Source: a virus. Taken from it: DNA of 22,714 nucleotides. Location: IMG/VR virus record IMGVR_UViG_3300036939_000001, positions 1 to 22,714 of that record. One strand, written 5' to 3'. How positions within the stretch are numbered: the first letter of the stretch is position 1; each line of letters starts with the position of its first letter. A program made the translations under genes and the position numbers. Positions 14,417 through 21,321 of the stretch are shown in pieces. The notes beneath the pieces were generated by a model. The model searched no databases. It had not been told where the DNA came from and was given only the letters and a program-made list of their open reading frames with translations.

Positions 14417-14905
14417 TTACCCGCGATCAGACGGTGTTAACGGTTCGGCATACATATGATCGGCTTCTGTCGGCGCCGATCCAAACGACGCGCGCTTACT
14501 GTTGTCAATAATCGACGCTGTTAACGAAGTCATCGCCGCGCCATACCCTAAACTTGCTAGCGTGTTCGTAAATACTTCGGGTAGTACGCCGTCAAGCCCA
14601 AAGATCGTTATACAGTAGAACAGCAAGTAACCCAGCACATAGCGTAATATGTTCGTATCGAAGAACGCGCCAGTTCGCTGGGCGTCGGCTGTTCCCATAC
14701 GCGACGCGCCGATAATACCCGTAACGACGTCGACTAGAATAGCGAACAGTAGTATACGGGTACGATTGTCTTGTGAAAACTGAATAAGAATATCGCCAAA
14801 AGTTAACGGCGCTAGTTCTGGCGGGCGCCCGAACCATAAACCGACAAGCGCGAACACGACAACGCCCGCAACAATGAACACATAATTCGTACGGTTCTGA
14901 ACCAT
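14417..14905 (-). CDS. Holin
   Basis: I start at ATG 14905 (MVQNRTNYVFIVAGVVVFAL, 162 residues) because AAGGAG stands nine bases upstream; the longer frame to 14968 has no such site. Four hydrophobic segments are visible: VFIVAGVVVFALVGLWFG, RILLFAILVDVVTGIIGA, ILRYVLGYLLFYCITIFGL and ASLGYGAAMTSLTASII, followed by a hydrophilic tail ending PLTPSDRG. The DVVTGIIGASRMGT motif resembles the Phage_holin_4 type. Two bases separate it from the endolysin stop, so the pair forms a lysis cassette in which the holin opens the membrane for the amidase. Confidence 0.8.
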   Translation of the reverse strand: MVQNRTNYVFIVAGVVVFALVGLWFGRPPELAPLTFGDILIQFSQDNRTRILLFAILVDVVTGIIGASRMGTADAQRTGAFFDTNILRYVLGYLLFYCITIFGLDGVLPEVFTNTLASLGYGAAMTSLTASIIDNSKRASFGSAPTEADHMYAEPLTPSDRG

Positions 14906-14907
14906 AG

Positions 14908-15684
14908 CTATAAACTCCTTGCGGCTGATATGTGAACGAAGCCGACGTGATCGGCACGATGTAACCACGTACGCGATCCGCCGAATTCTTCGCCGTCTTC
15001 TATAATCTGATCAACAGGGAATTGAACGCCAGCCGCCCAGACAGCCATACCGCCTAACGCTATCGGCGCGCGAATGCTGGGCGCTTCGCGCGTGTTTGCG
15101 CGATAGGTTGTTACGAACCATTGCACCGCGCCCGGCTGTTCGACTTCGGCGCGCCCTTCGCGATAGTCTAATACGATTGCGCCGAACGCGTTACCGGGAC
15201 ATAGCGTATGCTTAAACTCCTTATGCCCGCGTACGTTAGCTATAATAATTTTCGGGTATACTTTGCGCGCGGCGGCTATTGCTAGAAAGACGCCGATCCG
15301 CTGTTTTCGTGTCGGCGTCTGGTTGCCGCCTAGTGGTACGTGCCACGCTAATCCGTATTCGTTCGCTTCGAAATTACCCGCGTGCCATAGCTTCGCCGCC
15401 CAGTCGCGAAATTGCCAGTTCGATCCGTCGCTGAACGTACCGCCGTGATACTGTAAGCCGTCGCCGCCACGCGGCGAACCCAGCGCGCCCGCGCGCATAT
15501 GATAGCGGGCGTCGAAGATCATTTGATCCCGTTCGGCGCGCGGGTTGCCGAACCCAGCAACAGCCGGACCGTTATAATGCAACACGAAGAACCGCGTATC
15601 GGTTCGTGTGCCGATAGCCCACAGCGCACGCGGTATGCTAGCGCGTATATCAGTCGCGCGGGCTAGATCGTTAAGTGTTAGCAC
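14908..15684 (-). CDS. Endolysin, N-acetylmuramoyl-L-alanine amidase
   Basis: The 258-residue protein begins at a GTG (15684), with AGGAAA six bases upstream and overlapping the previous gene by 14 bases; no ATG lies near. It has the amidase_2/PGRP fold signature: FFVLHYNG (H36), GLAWHVPLGG (H115) and GHKEFKHTLCPG (H154, C162), with the H-x7-C zinc spacing known from T7 lysozyme and Thr in the PGRP-type position 160. The enzyme cuts the amide bond between muramic acid and the stem peptide. From about residue 200 there is an SH3-like wall-binding module ending TWLHRADHVGFVHISAA. No signal peptide is present, so it needs the holin encoded next. Confidence 0.9.
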   Translation of the reverse strand: MLTLNDLARATDIRASIPRALWAIGTRTDTRFFVLHYNGPAVAGFGNPRAERDQMIFDARYHMRAGALGSPRGGDGLQYHGGTFSDGSNWQFRDWAAKLWHAGNFEANEYGLAWHVPLGGNQTPTRKQRIGVFLAIAAARKVYPKIIIANVRGHKEFKHTLCPGNAFGAIVLDYREGRAEVEQPGAVQWFVTTYRANTREAPSIRAPIALGGMAVWAAGVQFPVDQIIEDGEEFGGSRTWLHRADHVGFVHISAARSL

Positions 15685-15940
15685 GCGTTTTTCCTAGCAT
15701 TGCTAGCAAGGCGTTTATACTGTCGGCTGGGTTCGCTGTTTTTGCGGCGGCGGCTTGTGCTTGTGCCATCATTAGCTTATACGTGTTGTCGATATAGCTT
15801 TCGGTTAGCTTGATTGCGACGTGTTCTGGCACGCCGTCACGTATCAGCCCGTTATAGAATGCACTAATAATAAGCGCAAAGCCTTCGACTTGCGCTTGAT
15901 TATCGGCTATTGATCGCCCGTTCTTGTCGTTGGCTGCCAT
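15671..15940 (-). CDS. Small helical protein, unknown
   Basis: The 89-residue protein begins MAANDKNGRSIADNQAQVEG, with AAGGAG eleven bases before the ATG. It is helical, with FALIISAFYNGLIRDGVPEH (about 21-40), IKLTESYIDNTYKLMMAQAQ and an Ala-rich stretch, then LLAMLGKTRANT. No membrane segment is long enough to be sure. It precedes the endolysin and overlaps both neighbours (33 bases upstream, 14 downstream). A helix-rich regulatory or accessory lysis role is possible; nothing proves it. Confidence 0.75.
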   Translation of the reverse strand: MAANDKNGRSIADNQAQVEGFALIISAFYNGLIRDGVPEHVAIKLTESYIDNTYKLMMAQAQAAAAKTANPADSINALLAMLGKTRANT

Positions 15941-16146
15941 CGGCGTGCATACTCCTTATTTTGTTCGAATACCCATACAATATACACGTGCGACGCGGCA
16001 CGCTGATCAAGCGTTCGCCAGTATTCGGTTATAGCTTCGTCTAGTGTATCGAAGTCGCGTACTAACCAGCCCGCGAACGAATACAGAAGAACAGCATACG
16101 GCTTTAGCGGCGCCGCCAGTACTTCGGGCTTTTGTCTGGGCTGCAT
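15907..16146 (-). CDS. Small protein, unknown
   Basis: The 79-residue protein begins MQPRQKPEVLAAPLKPYAVL. It contains LLYSFAGWLVRDFDTLDEAI, then TEYWRTLDQRAASHVYIVWV and basic FEQNKEYARRW, with many aromatic residues. The ATG has only an A-rich upstream region with no AAGGAG and overlaps the previous gene by 43 bases, so it is probably translated by coupling. It resembles the small alpha/beta proteins common in phage accessory clusters. No family recognised. Confidence 0.65.
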   Translation of the reverse strand: MQPRQKPEVLAAPLKPYAVLLYSFAGWLVRDFDTLDEAITEYWRTLDQRAASHVYIVWVFEQNKEYARRWQPTTRTGDQ

Positions 16147-16613
16147 AATGCTTTCTTTTTCTTGCCGTACTTCGCCGCCCGCCGTTCGTGTCGGTTCGGA
16201 AGTGGTAAGACGTCGGCGCCCGTTACTATCTGATCGACAATCGAACGCCCAGCACTAGCGACCGCTTCGGCGGCGCTTTGGGTTGCGTCTATTAGCATAC
16301 GTAAGCTATCGTTCGTCGTTTCTAGCTGGCGCTTATACTGGGCAACGTCGGCAAGCGACAGCCCAGTACGCGCGGCTGTTTCTTCGGCGTCGCGTACCCA
16401 GTCTTCGCCGTAACGGTTCACGAGCGCTTCACGTTCGGCGGCGCGCTGGGCGTCTAGTAACAGCGTCGCTAGCATTGCTTCGGCGTTATCGAAGCCGAAT
16501 GCTTGCGCGTAACTATCGTTCGCGGCGCCTTGTAAGCCCGCGTTAATGGCTACGCGAAGCTGTTCGCGTAATTCGTTGAACCCTTTAATCGTTATTGTCG
16601 GCTGGTTTACCAT
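16104..16613 (-). CDS. Helical protein with C-terminal NRHERRA motif, unknown
   Basis: I start at ATG 16613 (MVNQPTITIKGFNELREQLR, 169 residues), since AAGGAG lies eight bases upstream; the frame extending to 16730 has no site. It is mostly helical (QYKRQLETTNDSLRMLIDAT suggests a coiled coil). The tail LPNRHERRAAKYGKKKKALC is basic and contains the NRHERRA motif, seen at the C-terminus of a number of small phage proteins. The motif suggests contact with nucleic acid or a partner, without defining function. It overlaps both neighbouring genes. Confidence 0.75.
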   Translation of the reverse strand: MVNQPTITIKGFNELREQLRVAINAGLQGAANDSYAQAFGFDNAEAMLATLLLDAQRAAEREALVNRYGEDWVRDAEETAARTGLSLADVAQYKRQLETTNDSLRMLIDATQSAAEAVASAGRSIVDQIVTGADVLPLPNRHERRAAKYGKKKKALCSPDKSPKYWRRR

Positions 16614-16884
16614 TGTCGAAGGCTCCTTCGTTAAAGCTGATCGACACATCAGCGAACCCGAAGTCGATAGATACGTACTTCGGTAACGTACCAAAATACG
16701 CCAGCACATCAGCGACCATATCGCTAGCAATGCGGGCGCCTTCGGGATCGCTTTTAATGGGTAAGCGTGCTTCGACTGGTACGTGAAGTTCGCGTGTATC
16801 GGGATCGACTTTGGGCGCGCCGACTGTTATTTCTGGGCGTATATTGCTAGCGTTTACGTCGATGTCTATTTCGCGTTCTTGCAT
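16585..16884 (-). CDS. Small acidic protein, unknown
   Basis: The 99-residue protein begins MQEREIDIDVNASNIRPEIT. The ATG overlaps the stop of the previous gene as TAATG, with AAGGAT about ten bases upstream. It is acidic, with alternating beta-like stretches (RELHVPVEARLPIKSD, KYVSIDFGFADVSISF) around a central helix (GARIASDMVADVLAYFGTLP). It ends with the hydrophilic PADNND, where the next gene's start overlaps by 29 bases. I do not recognise it. Confidence 0.72.
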   Translation of the reverse strand: MQEREIDIDVNASNIRPEITVGAPKVDPDTRELHVPVEARLPIKSDPEGARIASDMVADVLAYFGTLPKYVSIDFGFADVSISFNEGAFDNGKPADNND

Positions 16885-17402
16885 TATCTTGATCCTTCTA
16901 GGATAGATACCACTAGCGACGGGCGGCGACCACTAACCGTACAATCCCAACTAAAATAGTACACGCCGCGCGACGCGAAGCCGTATGCGGGCGCGCCGCG
17001 ACAATCGCTTATCGGCTGGGCTTGCGGTTCGGCTGATGTGCTGGCGGGCTTGACAACGTTGATCGGGCTTGCCCGCGTTTCGCCTTCGCGCCAATATACT
17101 GGCGCCGCGCCCGATCCTTCGGCGCTGTCGATCCGAAAACAATTTACTACCCAGCCGCCGCTAGCATCTTGCACAGCTATGGGCGTGTCGCCGCCCAGAC
17201 AGGCGTACGGCATAGCGACATTCGCCAGAATGCGAAATGTCGGCGGCTGGTTCGGCTGGGCTGCATACGTCGTGATAACGGGCAAGGCAATAGCGTTCTG
17301 GGCTGTCTGGGCTAGAACCCGATTACCATAGGCGATCACAAGCACAAGCGCTAGTAGTATGCCTATGATAATCAGTACAATTCGTCGGTTAGCTTTCGAC
17401 AT
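16884..17402 (-). CDS. Membrane-anchored protein with four cysteines, unknown
   Basis: The 172-residue protein begins MSKANRRIVLIIIGILLALV; AAGGAG stands ten bases before the ATG. Residues about 8-27 form one strong membrane helix after a basic start, so the rest is probably outside the cytoplasm. The exported part has four Cys (C68, C88, C134, C154) that could form two disulfides (AMPYACLGGD, WVVNCFR, ISDCRG, SWDCTVSG) and ends beta-like (RPSLVVSILEGSR). It may be a lysis accessory, exclusion or lysogenic conversion protein. Its location near the endolysin and holin favours an envelope role. Confidence 0.78.
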   Translation of the reverse strand: MSKANRRIVLIIIGILLALVLVIAYGNRVLAQTAQNAIALPVITTYAAQPNQPPTFRILANVAMPYACLGGDTPIAVQDASGGWVVNCFRIDSAEGSGAAPVYWREGETRASPINVVKPASTSAEPQAQPISDCRGAPAYGFASRGVYYFSWDCTVSGRRPSLVVSILEGSR

Positions 17403-17418
17403 AGCGCGTTAACTCCTT

Positions 17419-17613
17419 CTATACGGATCGGGCTGGTTCGATACGTTTATGCGTGCCAGCCTTGATCGCTTCGTCGGCGTGTTCTTTGCACATCGTTTGT
17501 GCTGGCGCTGTATTCGGTTCAGCGACAGCGCGTACATATACGATACCCGTCGTACGGCTATCTAACAGCTTCGCGCAATACCCGTTCGCACAATACAGCA
17601 AGGGCTTAACCAT
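17419..17613 (-). CDS. Small Cys/His protein, possible metal binding
   Basis: The 64-residue protein begins MVKPLLYCANGYCAKLLDSR, with AAGGAG about ten bases before the ATG. Three Cys and a His are placed as C8-x4-C13 ... C42-x2-H45 (MCKEHADEAI), which could form a small zinc site. It has a basic end (THKRIEPARS). It lies directly after the large terminase gene. No family can be named; small zinc-ribbon-like proteins often sit here in phages. Confidence 0.7.
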   Translation of the reverse strand: MVKPLLYCANGYCAKLLDSRTTGIVYVRAVAEPNTAPAQTMCKEHADEAIKAGTHKRIEPARSV

Positions 17614-17629
17614 AGGTCGCTACTCCTTC

Positions 17630-19279
17630 TTAGAACGGCGAAATAACTAGCGGTTCTTCGTACGTTACGGTATATTCTTGATCCCAGCCTAGCGACAGCT
17701 TATTAAAGCTAATCGCGCTAGCGTCTGTTTGATCTTTGTACTTACCCGCAGGGAAACGCGTCAATTCGTTTAAGTACGGTTCGTTCCACTCACCTTCGAC
17801 TAGCGCAACGTTACCCGCTTTAACCTGTATACTGAACGGGCGCGCGCGGGCTTCTTTGTTGCCTTCGCCCGCCGCTGGTTCGGCATACACTTCGAAGCCC
17901 GCTAGCGTCACGCGTACGGTATTCTGGGCGCTTTCTTTGCCGCCGCTGGCGGGTTCTTGTTCGACAAACGTAGCAATAAACCCATAGCGCCCACGATCAA
18001 CGCCCGCCGTCGTGCGTATTAACTTTTCGCGTGCTAACGCTTCGTACTGTACGCGCTGAACGTCGCATACAATAAAATGTACGCCGTATCGGGCTTGCGG
18101 ATCGAAGCACATAAGCACACCAGCGCTAAATGCGCCGCCGCCTTCTGTGCCTGCTTTATCCCAGCTTCGCACGAATAGCATATCTTCGAAAACTAAGAAT
18201 TCGTCGTATGGGATCGTTTTGAACTTTTCGCGCGGGAACATACCGCCGCCCGGCTTGACTGGGCGCTGTTGTTGCAAGGCTTCGAAGTCGGCGGGGTTAT
18301 TCGCCCGCATAGCTTCTAATCGTTCACGCGGGTATTTTTCAGCCCAAAGAACCGTATCTAGTTCTGTTCGCTGTTCGAACTTCGTATACGCTTCGAAGTG
18401 TTTCGGCGCCGTAACCGGATCGGGTATTTCGTCAAGGATAGCGGGAAAATTAATCAGTAACCAGCGATCCGCTTTCGGGTTCGTGCGTTCTAGTTCGAAT
18501 AACCAGCCTAGTAAGTCGTCATCGTGCCAGCGTGTCATCATAATAACAATAGCGGCGCTAGGATCGTCTAGACGGGTATAAAACGTACTGCTATACCAGT
18601 CTTGCACCGTCGTACGCCACGCTGGGCTATCGGCGTCCTTACGATGCTTATACGGATCGTCAATAATACCCAGAAGGGCGCCCATACCCGTAATACCGCC
18701 GCCGATACCCGCCGAACGATACGTACCTTCGTGATCGACTATTTCGAATATATCGTTATTGCGAAGATACGATCCGCTAGCATCGGCGCGTATGTTCTTA
18801 TCGTTCAATCGCACATCAGGAAAAACATTTCTATAGCGTTGACTGTCGATAATGCGTTGAACGTCGCGGTTCATCATTGACGCCAGATCAGCACTATACG
18901 ATGCGCTAATGATCTTTAGGTCAGGTATACGCCCGAACGCGAAGGCTGGTAAGCGCCGACTAGCCAATTCGCTCTTACCATTTCGTGGCGGCTGGCATAT
19001 TGCGACGCGCTTCGGCGCATTCTTGCCCGGTATATATTCGCTAGCGCCGTATACGGGCGGCAACCAGTCGGGATCGCTGGGTGGTAATAGCCCGCGTACG
19101 ACGTCGGTTAGCACTTGGCACGTTACCGCGTGGTGCCAGTTAACGCGATACTTCGGCATTGTGTAACGCGTAAATGCTAATAGATCACGCTGGGCGGCGT
19201 CACGTGCCAGCAGTTCGATAGCAGCATCGCGCGGCGTTAACGGCGGCGCCTTAGTTGTCGTCGGCTGGGCGTGAAGCAT
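17630..19279 (-). CDS. terL: Large terminase subunit
   Basis: The 549-residue protein begins MLHAQPTTTKAPPLTPRDAA. It is the DNA packaging motor ATPase with a C-terminal RNase H-like nuclease. Seen motifs are: adenine-binding/Walker A RVAICQPPRNGKSE (about 91-104, a deviant P-loop with GKS at 101-103), Walker B LLGIIDDPYK (D207/D208), coupling motif IVIMMTRWHDDDLLG (244-258), and nuclease VRSWDKAGTEGGGAFSAGV (first catalytic Asp D374). The IIDDPYKHRKDADSPAWR segment is typical of Terminase_6-type enzymes. The ATG lies inside the preceding 51-residue gene with no strong ribosome site, suggesting coupling. It pairs with the small subunit upstream. Confidence 0.95.
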   Translation of the reverse strand: MLHAQPTTTKAPPLTPRDAAIELLARDAAQRDLLAFTRYTMPKYRVNWHHAVTCQVLTDVVRGLLPPSDPDWLPPVYGASEYIPGKNAPKRVAICQPPRNGKSELASRRLPAFAFGRIPDLKIISASYSADLASMMNRDVQRIIDSQRYRNVFPDVRLNDKNIRADASGSYLRNNDIFEIVDHEGTYRSAGIGGGITGMGALLGIIDDPYKHRKDADSPAWRTTVQDWYSSTFYTRLDDPSAAIVIMMTRWHDDDLLGWLFELERTNPKADRWLLINFPAILDEIPDPVTAPKHFEAYTKFEQRTELDTVLWAEKYPRERLEAMRANNPADFEALQQQRPVKPGGGMFPREKFKTIPYDEFLVFEDMLFVRSWDKAGTEGGGAFSAGVLMCFDPQARYGVHFIVCDVQRVQYEALAREKLIRTTAGVDRGRYGFIATFVEQEPASGGKESAQNTVRVTLAGFEVYAEPAAGEGNKEARARPFSIQVKAGNVALVEGEWNEPYLNELTRFPAGKYKDQTDASAISFNKLSLGWDQEYTVTYEEPLVISPF

Positions 19280-19406
19280 TGTCGATCCGTTCGTTTAAGC
19301 GTGCCAGTAATAACGCTAGCGTACGGGTTAACGCAAGTATCAGCGTTTCGGCTTCGGCTAGTTGCCGTTTTAATTCTTGTATTTCAGCTTGTGTTGGGCG
19401 TGCCAT
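19251..19406 (-). CDS. Small coiled-coil protein between the terminase genes
   Basis: A 51-residue frame begins MARPTQAEIQELKRQLAEAE and ends SRPADDN. AAGGGT stands six bases before the ATG, and the start comes four bases after the small-terminase stop. The end overlaps the start of the large terminase by 29 bases. Residues 6-41 keep a heptad-like Leu/Ile spacing (QELKRQLAEA, LILALTRTLALLLARL), so a coiled coil or amphipathic oligomer is likely. It may help terminase assembly, or translation across it may feed the large subunit. It is short but well placed and shares the local codon bias (only GAA for Glu). Confidence 0.75.
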   Translation of the reverse strand: MARPTQAEIQELKRQLAEAETLILALTRTLALLLARLNERIDNASRPADDN

Positions 19407-19410
19407 TATC

Positions 19411-20037
19411 TTACCCTTGTATGATAATGTTAGGATTGTCTAGATCGGGATCGTCGTCGTCGAATAGCGGTGTATCATCGTATAGTACGTCACCCGCGCC
19501 GGGCGGTATCGCTTGTTCTTCGGCGTGCTGGGCTTCGACTTCGGCGCTAATGTCGCGCCCGTCGCCCATAAGCGCCGACGCCGCCGCTATACGCAATAAA
19601 TCTTCGCGCGTAAGCTGGGCGGCGTCGTTTTGTGTTGCGTTCGGCTTGACGTTCAGATCGACATTGCGCCGAAACATATCGGGCAAGCGTCCTTCTAGCA
19701 AGCGTACCATAAGCTGATCGCTGTATTCAGTCTTTTCTATCTCACGCACTAGTACGCCCGTCTTCGGATCATACTGGCGCGTTACTGTTGTTACACCTTC
19801 GACAGCGCGGCGTGTCGCTTCGCCTAATAGTATATCTTTGTGCTGTTGTATTGCTTCGCGCCAGCGTTCAGCGAACACCGGATCGGTATCGCGTAAGCGG
19901 TATGCGCTAGCGTAGCTTATGCCGGACACGCTACAGGCGAACGTAACCGTACCGCGCTGGACTAGCCCAGCAAAGAACGCGCGACGCTTTGCGGCGGTTA
20001 TGCTAGGCTGGTTGCCGTTTGGGTTGCCCTTGCCCAT
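19411..20037 (-). CDS. terS: Small terminase subunit
   Basis: The 208-residue protein begins MGKGNPNGNQPSITAAKRRA. It recognises the phage packaging site and hands DNA to the large subunit. The N-terminal helix-turn-helix is visible in RGTVTFACSVSGISYASAYR (about 28-47), followed by LRDTDPVFAERWREAIQQHK, then EATRRAVEGVTTV and the conserved YSDQLMVRLLEGRLPDMFRR (about 126-145). The C-terminus is acidic (YDDTPLFDDDDPDLDNP), as in many TerS tails that touch the motor. It lies directly upstream of the terminase pair. The ATG has only AGGG upstream. Confidence 0.87.
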   Translation of the reverse strand: MGKGNPNGNQPSITAAKRRAFFAGLVQRGTVTFACSVSGISYASAYRLRDTDPVFAERWREAIQQHKDILLGEATRRAVEGVTTVTRQYDPKTGVLVREIEKTEYSDQLMVRLLEGRLPDMFRRNVDLNVKPNATQNDAAQLTREDLLRIAAASALMGDGRDISAEVEAQHAEEQAIPPGAGDVLYDDTPLFDDDDPDLDNPNIIIQG

Positions 20038-20078
20038 ACGCTAATACCCTATCTTATTACACATCATATGCGACTATC

Positions 20079-20588
20079 TTATTGACGGGCTAGAAGAAAC
20101 AAAATCACGCCGATAAGAACCAGCACAACAAACGCCGCGAACAGTACACGCACGAAGAACCATTGTACGGTGTTTATCTGGGCGCGAATATCAGCGCGAA
20201 GCTGTTTAGCATCTTCGTTAAATTCTTCGCGAAGCTGTTCGACAGCGGCGGCAAAGTCGGCGCGCGCTTCGCCGATACTTTCAGCGGTATGTACTTTTAC
20301 GTTCGCAACTTCGCCGACTGTCGCCATAATCGTAGCGATCATCGTATGCAAGCGCTGTTCTATCTGGGGATCGCGCCTGTCTAGAATAGCGTCGGGCGTC
20401 GTTTCTTGATACTCACGAAGCCCAGCTATAACCGCCTTGATCTGTTCGACTTCGATAGTCTTTTCGGGCGGCGCGTCTAGCCCAGTACGCGCGATCTGAA
20501 TTTCTAGCGCTTGTAAGCGTCTGGTGTATATGCCGATAAGCTGTTCGGCGTGCTGTTTTGGCTCAACTTGTTTAATCCGATCCGGCAT
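20079..20588 (-). CDS. Coiled-coil protein with C-terminal membrane anchor, unknown
   Basis: The 169-residue protein begins MPDRIKQVEPKQHAEQLIGI. Residues up to about 138 are helical and charged (RRLQALEIQIARTG, VEQLREEFNEDAKQLRADIR), compatible with a coiled coil. The last 30 residues hold one strong membrane helix, FFVRVLFAAFVVLVLIGVIL, then FLLARQ: a tail-anchored topology. It overlaps the end of the previous gene by 17 bases, with AAAGG before the ATG. The pair may act together. Similar layout occurs in haemolysin XhlA-like and superinfection exclusion proteins, but no clear family match is visible. Confidence 0.75.
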   Translation of the reverse strand: MPDRIKQVEPKQHAEQLIGIYTRRLQALEIQIARTGLDAPPEKTIEVEQIKAVIAGLREYQETTPDAILDRRDPQIEQRLHTMIATIMATVGEVANVKVHTAESIGEARADFAAAVEQLREEFNEDAKQLRADIRAQINTVQWFFVRVLFAAFVVLVLIGVILFLLARQ

Positions 20589-21009
20589 TTTGATCGCCTT
20601 TAGGCGTAAGCGCTTCGCCTATCGCCCGCATTCGTAGATCGTGCGCGTCTAACGTTGCGGCTATGCTAGTACATAGTTCGACGACTTCGTGTAATTTCGC
20701 TTCTAGTAACGCTATATGGTTCGCGTTCGAATGTACTTTATCGCCGACACGCTGGCGAAAGTCTTCGTAGCTAGCTGTTAAGTCATTTACGGCACGTTCA
20801 AGACGCTGTAAAGATTGTTCGACGCCTTGCACTTCGCGATCTAGTTCGTCTGTTTCATTGATGATCGTTTCGGTTACGATACCGCGCGATCTGTTAAATT
20901 CGGCGTCAATTTCGCGCCCTAACCGTATTAGCACAGTACGTACCGTAAGATCGGTACTTGTAAGATCGGCTATTTCGGCTAACGTACGCTGAATTGTGCT
21001 AGATGGCAT
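20572..21009 (-). CDS. Coiled-coil protein, first gene of the leftward operon
   Basis: I choose ATG 21009 (MPSSTIQRTLAEIADLTSTD, 145 residues), as AAGGGA stands eight bases upstream; an upstream GTG at 21030 has no ribosome site. The protein is helical throughout, with a long coiled coil in the middle (ELDREVQGVEQSLQRLERAV, ALLEAKLHEVVELCTSIAAT), and one Cys. No membrane segment is seen. As the first gene behind the divergent control region it should be the first late or operon-proximal product. Function unknown; assembly with the tail-anchored protein encoded next is a reasonable guess. Confidence 0.75.
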   Translation of the reverse strand: MPSSTIQRTLAEIADLTSTDLTVRTVLIRLGREIDAEFNRSRGIVTETIINETDELDREVQGVEQSLQRLERAVNDLTASYEDFRQRVGDKVHSNANHIALLEAKLHEVVELCTSIAATLDAHDLRMRAIGEALTPKGDQNAGSD

Positions 21010-21066
21010 TACGACGATCCCTTGTGACACTAGTGTAACCCGTTAGGCGCGCGCGTACGCATTACC

Positions 21067-21075
21067 AGTATAGCA
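21067..21075 (-). promoter_or_regulatory. Extended -10 promoter candidate for the leftward operon
   Basis: On the minus strand TGCTATACT forms a TGnTATACT extended -10 box, so a good -35 may not be needed. It lies about 57 bases upstream of the ATG at 21009 and downstream of repeat copy B, which could serve as an activator site. No convincing -35 box is present. Confidence 0.5.
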
Positions 21076-21119
21076 CATAGGGCAAGTACCGCGCCCAGTA
21101 TTACGAACCAGCCTAGAAC

Positions 21120-21216
21120 GTTAATGCTGTGAAACGTTCAGCGATCTATACGTAAAGATAAAATTCAAATTTTTTTCTTGATCCGCGTAATTGAAAATAC
21201 GCTTAACAGGATTAAC
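21120..21216. repeat. 97-base dispersed repeat, copy B
   Basis: This copy lies in the divergent control region and matches copy A (6820-6916) at about 86% of positions without gaps. Invariant cores are at 21146-21165 and 21180-21200. The ends GTTAATGCTGT and ACAGGATTAAC are inverted with one mismatch, at a different position from copy A. It ends 22 bases before the -35 box of the rightward promoter and sits upstream of the leftward extended -10 box. Confidence 0.9.
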
Positions 21217-21238
21217 ACTGATCAAGCTGTTAATGGTA

Positions 21239-21267
21239 TTGACTTCGCTTTAGCTAGCGATTATAAT
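21239..21267 (+). promoter_or_regulatory. Near-consensus sigma70 promoter of the rightward operon
   Basis: TTGACT (21239-21244) and TATAAT (21262-21267) are separated by exactly 17 bases. The -10 is a perfect match and the -35 differs at one base. Transcription should begin near 21274 and read the GIY-YIG-like and TOPRIM genes. It is likely an early promoter served by host RNA polymerase. Confidence 0.88.
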
Positions 21268-21292
21268 ATAGACGGTTCACACCTTTAACGTA

Positions 21293-21310
21293 CGGCATTC
21301 GCCGAAGGAG
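21293..21310 (+). promoter_or_regulatory. Leader hairpin plus Shine-Dalgarno, second copy
   Basis: CGGC-attc-GCCG followed directly by AAGGAG (21305-21310), eleven bases before the ATG at 21322. The sequence from ACGGC to GGAGC is identical over 20 bases to the leader of the lone gene at 4346, and is placed at the same distance (about 25 bases) from its -10 box. Confidence 0.75.
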
Positions 21311-21321
21311 CTAACCCGATA

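Larger units (their letters stand above)
21010..21321. promoter_or_regulatory. Divergent control region, 312 bases without genes
   Basis: The gap separates the leftward structural operon from the rightward operon. It contains an extended -10 box for leftward transcription (21067-21075), the 97-base repeat copy B (21120-21216), a consensus rightward promoter (21239-21267) and the shared leader hairpin (21293-21310). No other open frame or RNA gene is visible. Confidence 0.75.

Noticed and set aside
15217-15222. AAGGAG inside the endolysin gene
   Set aside because: It codes for Lys-Glu in the zinc-site region; the next ATG is 14 bases away, out of frame and stops after three codons.
20572-21030. 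GTG start at 21030 for the first leftward gene
   Set aside because: No ribosome site precedes it, while AAGGGA stands eight bases before ATG 21009.
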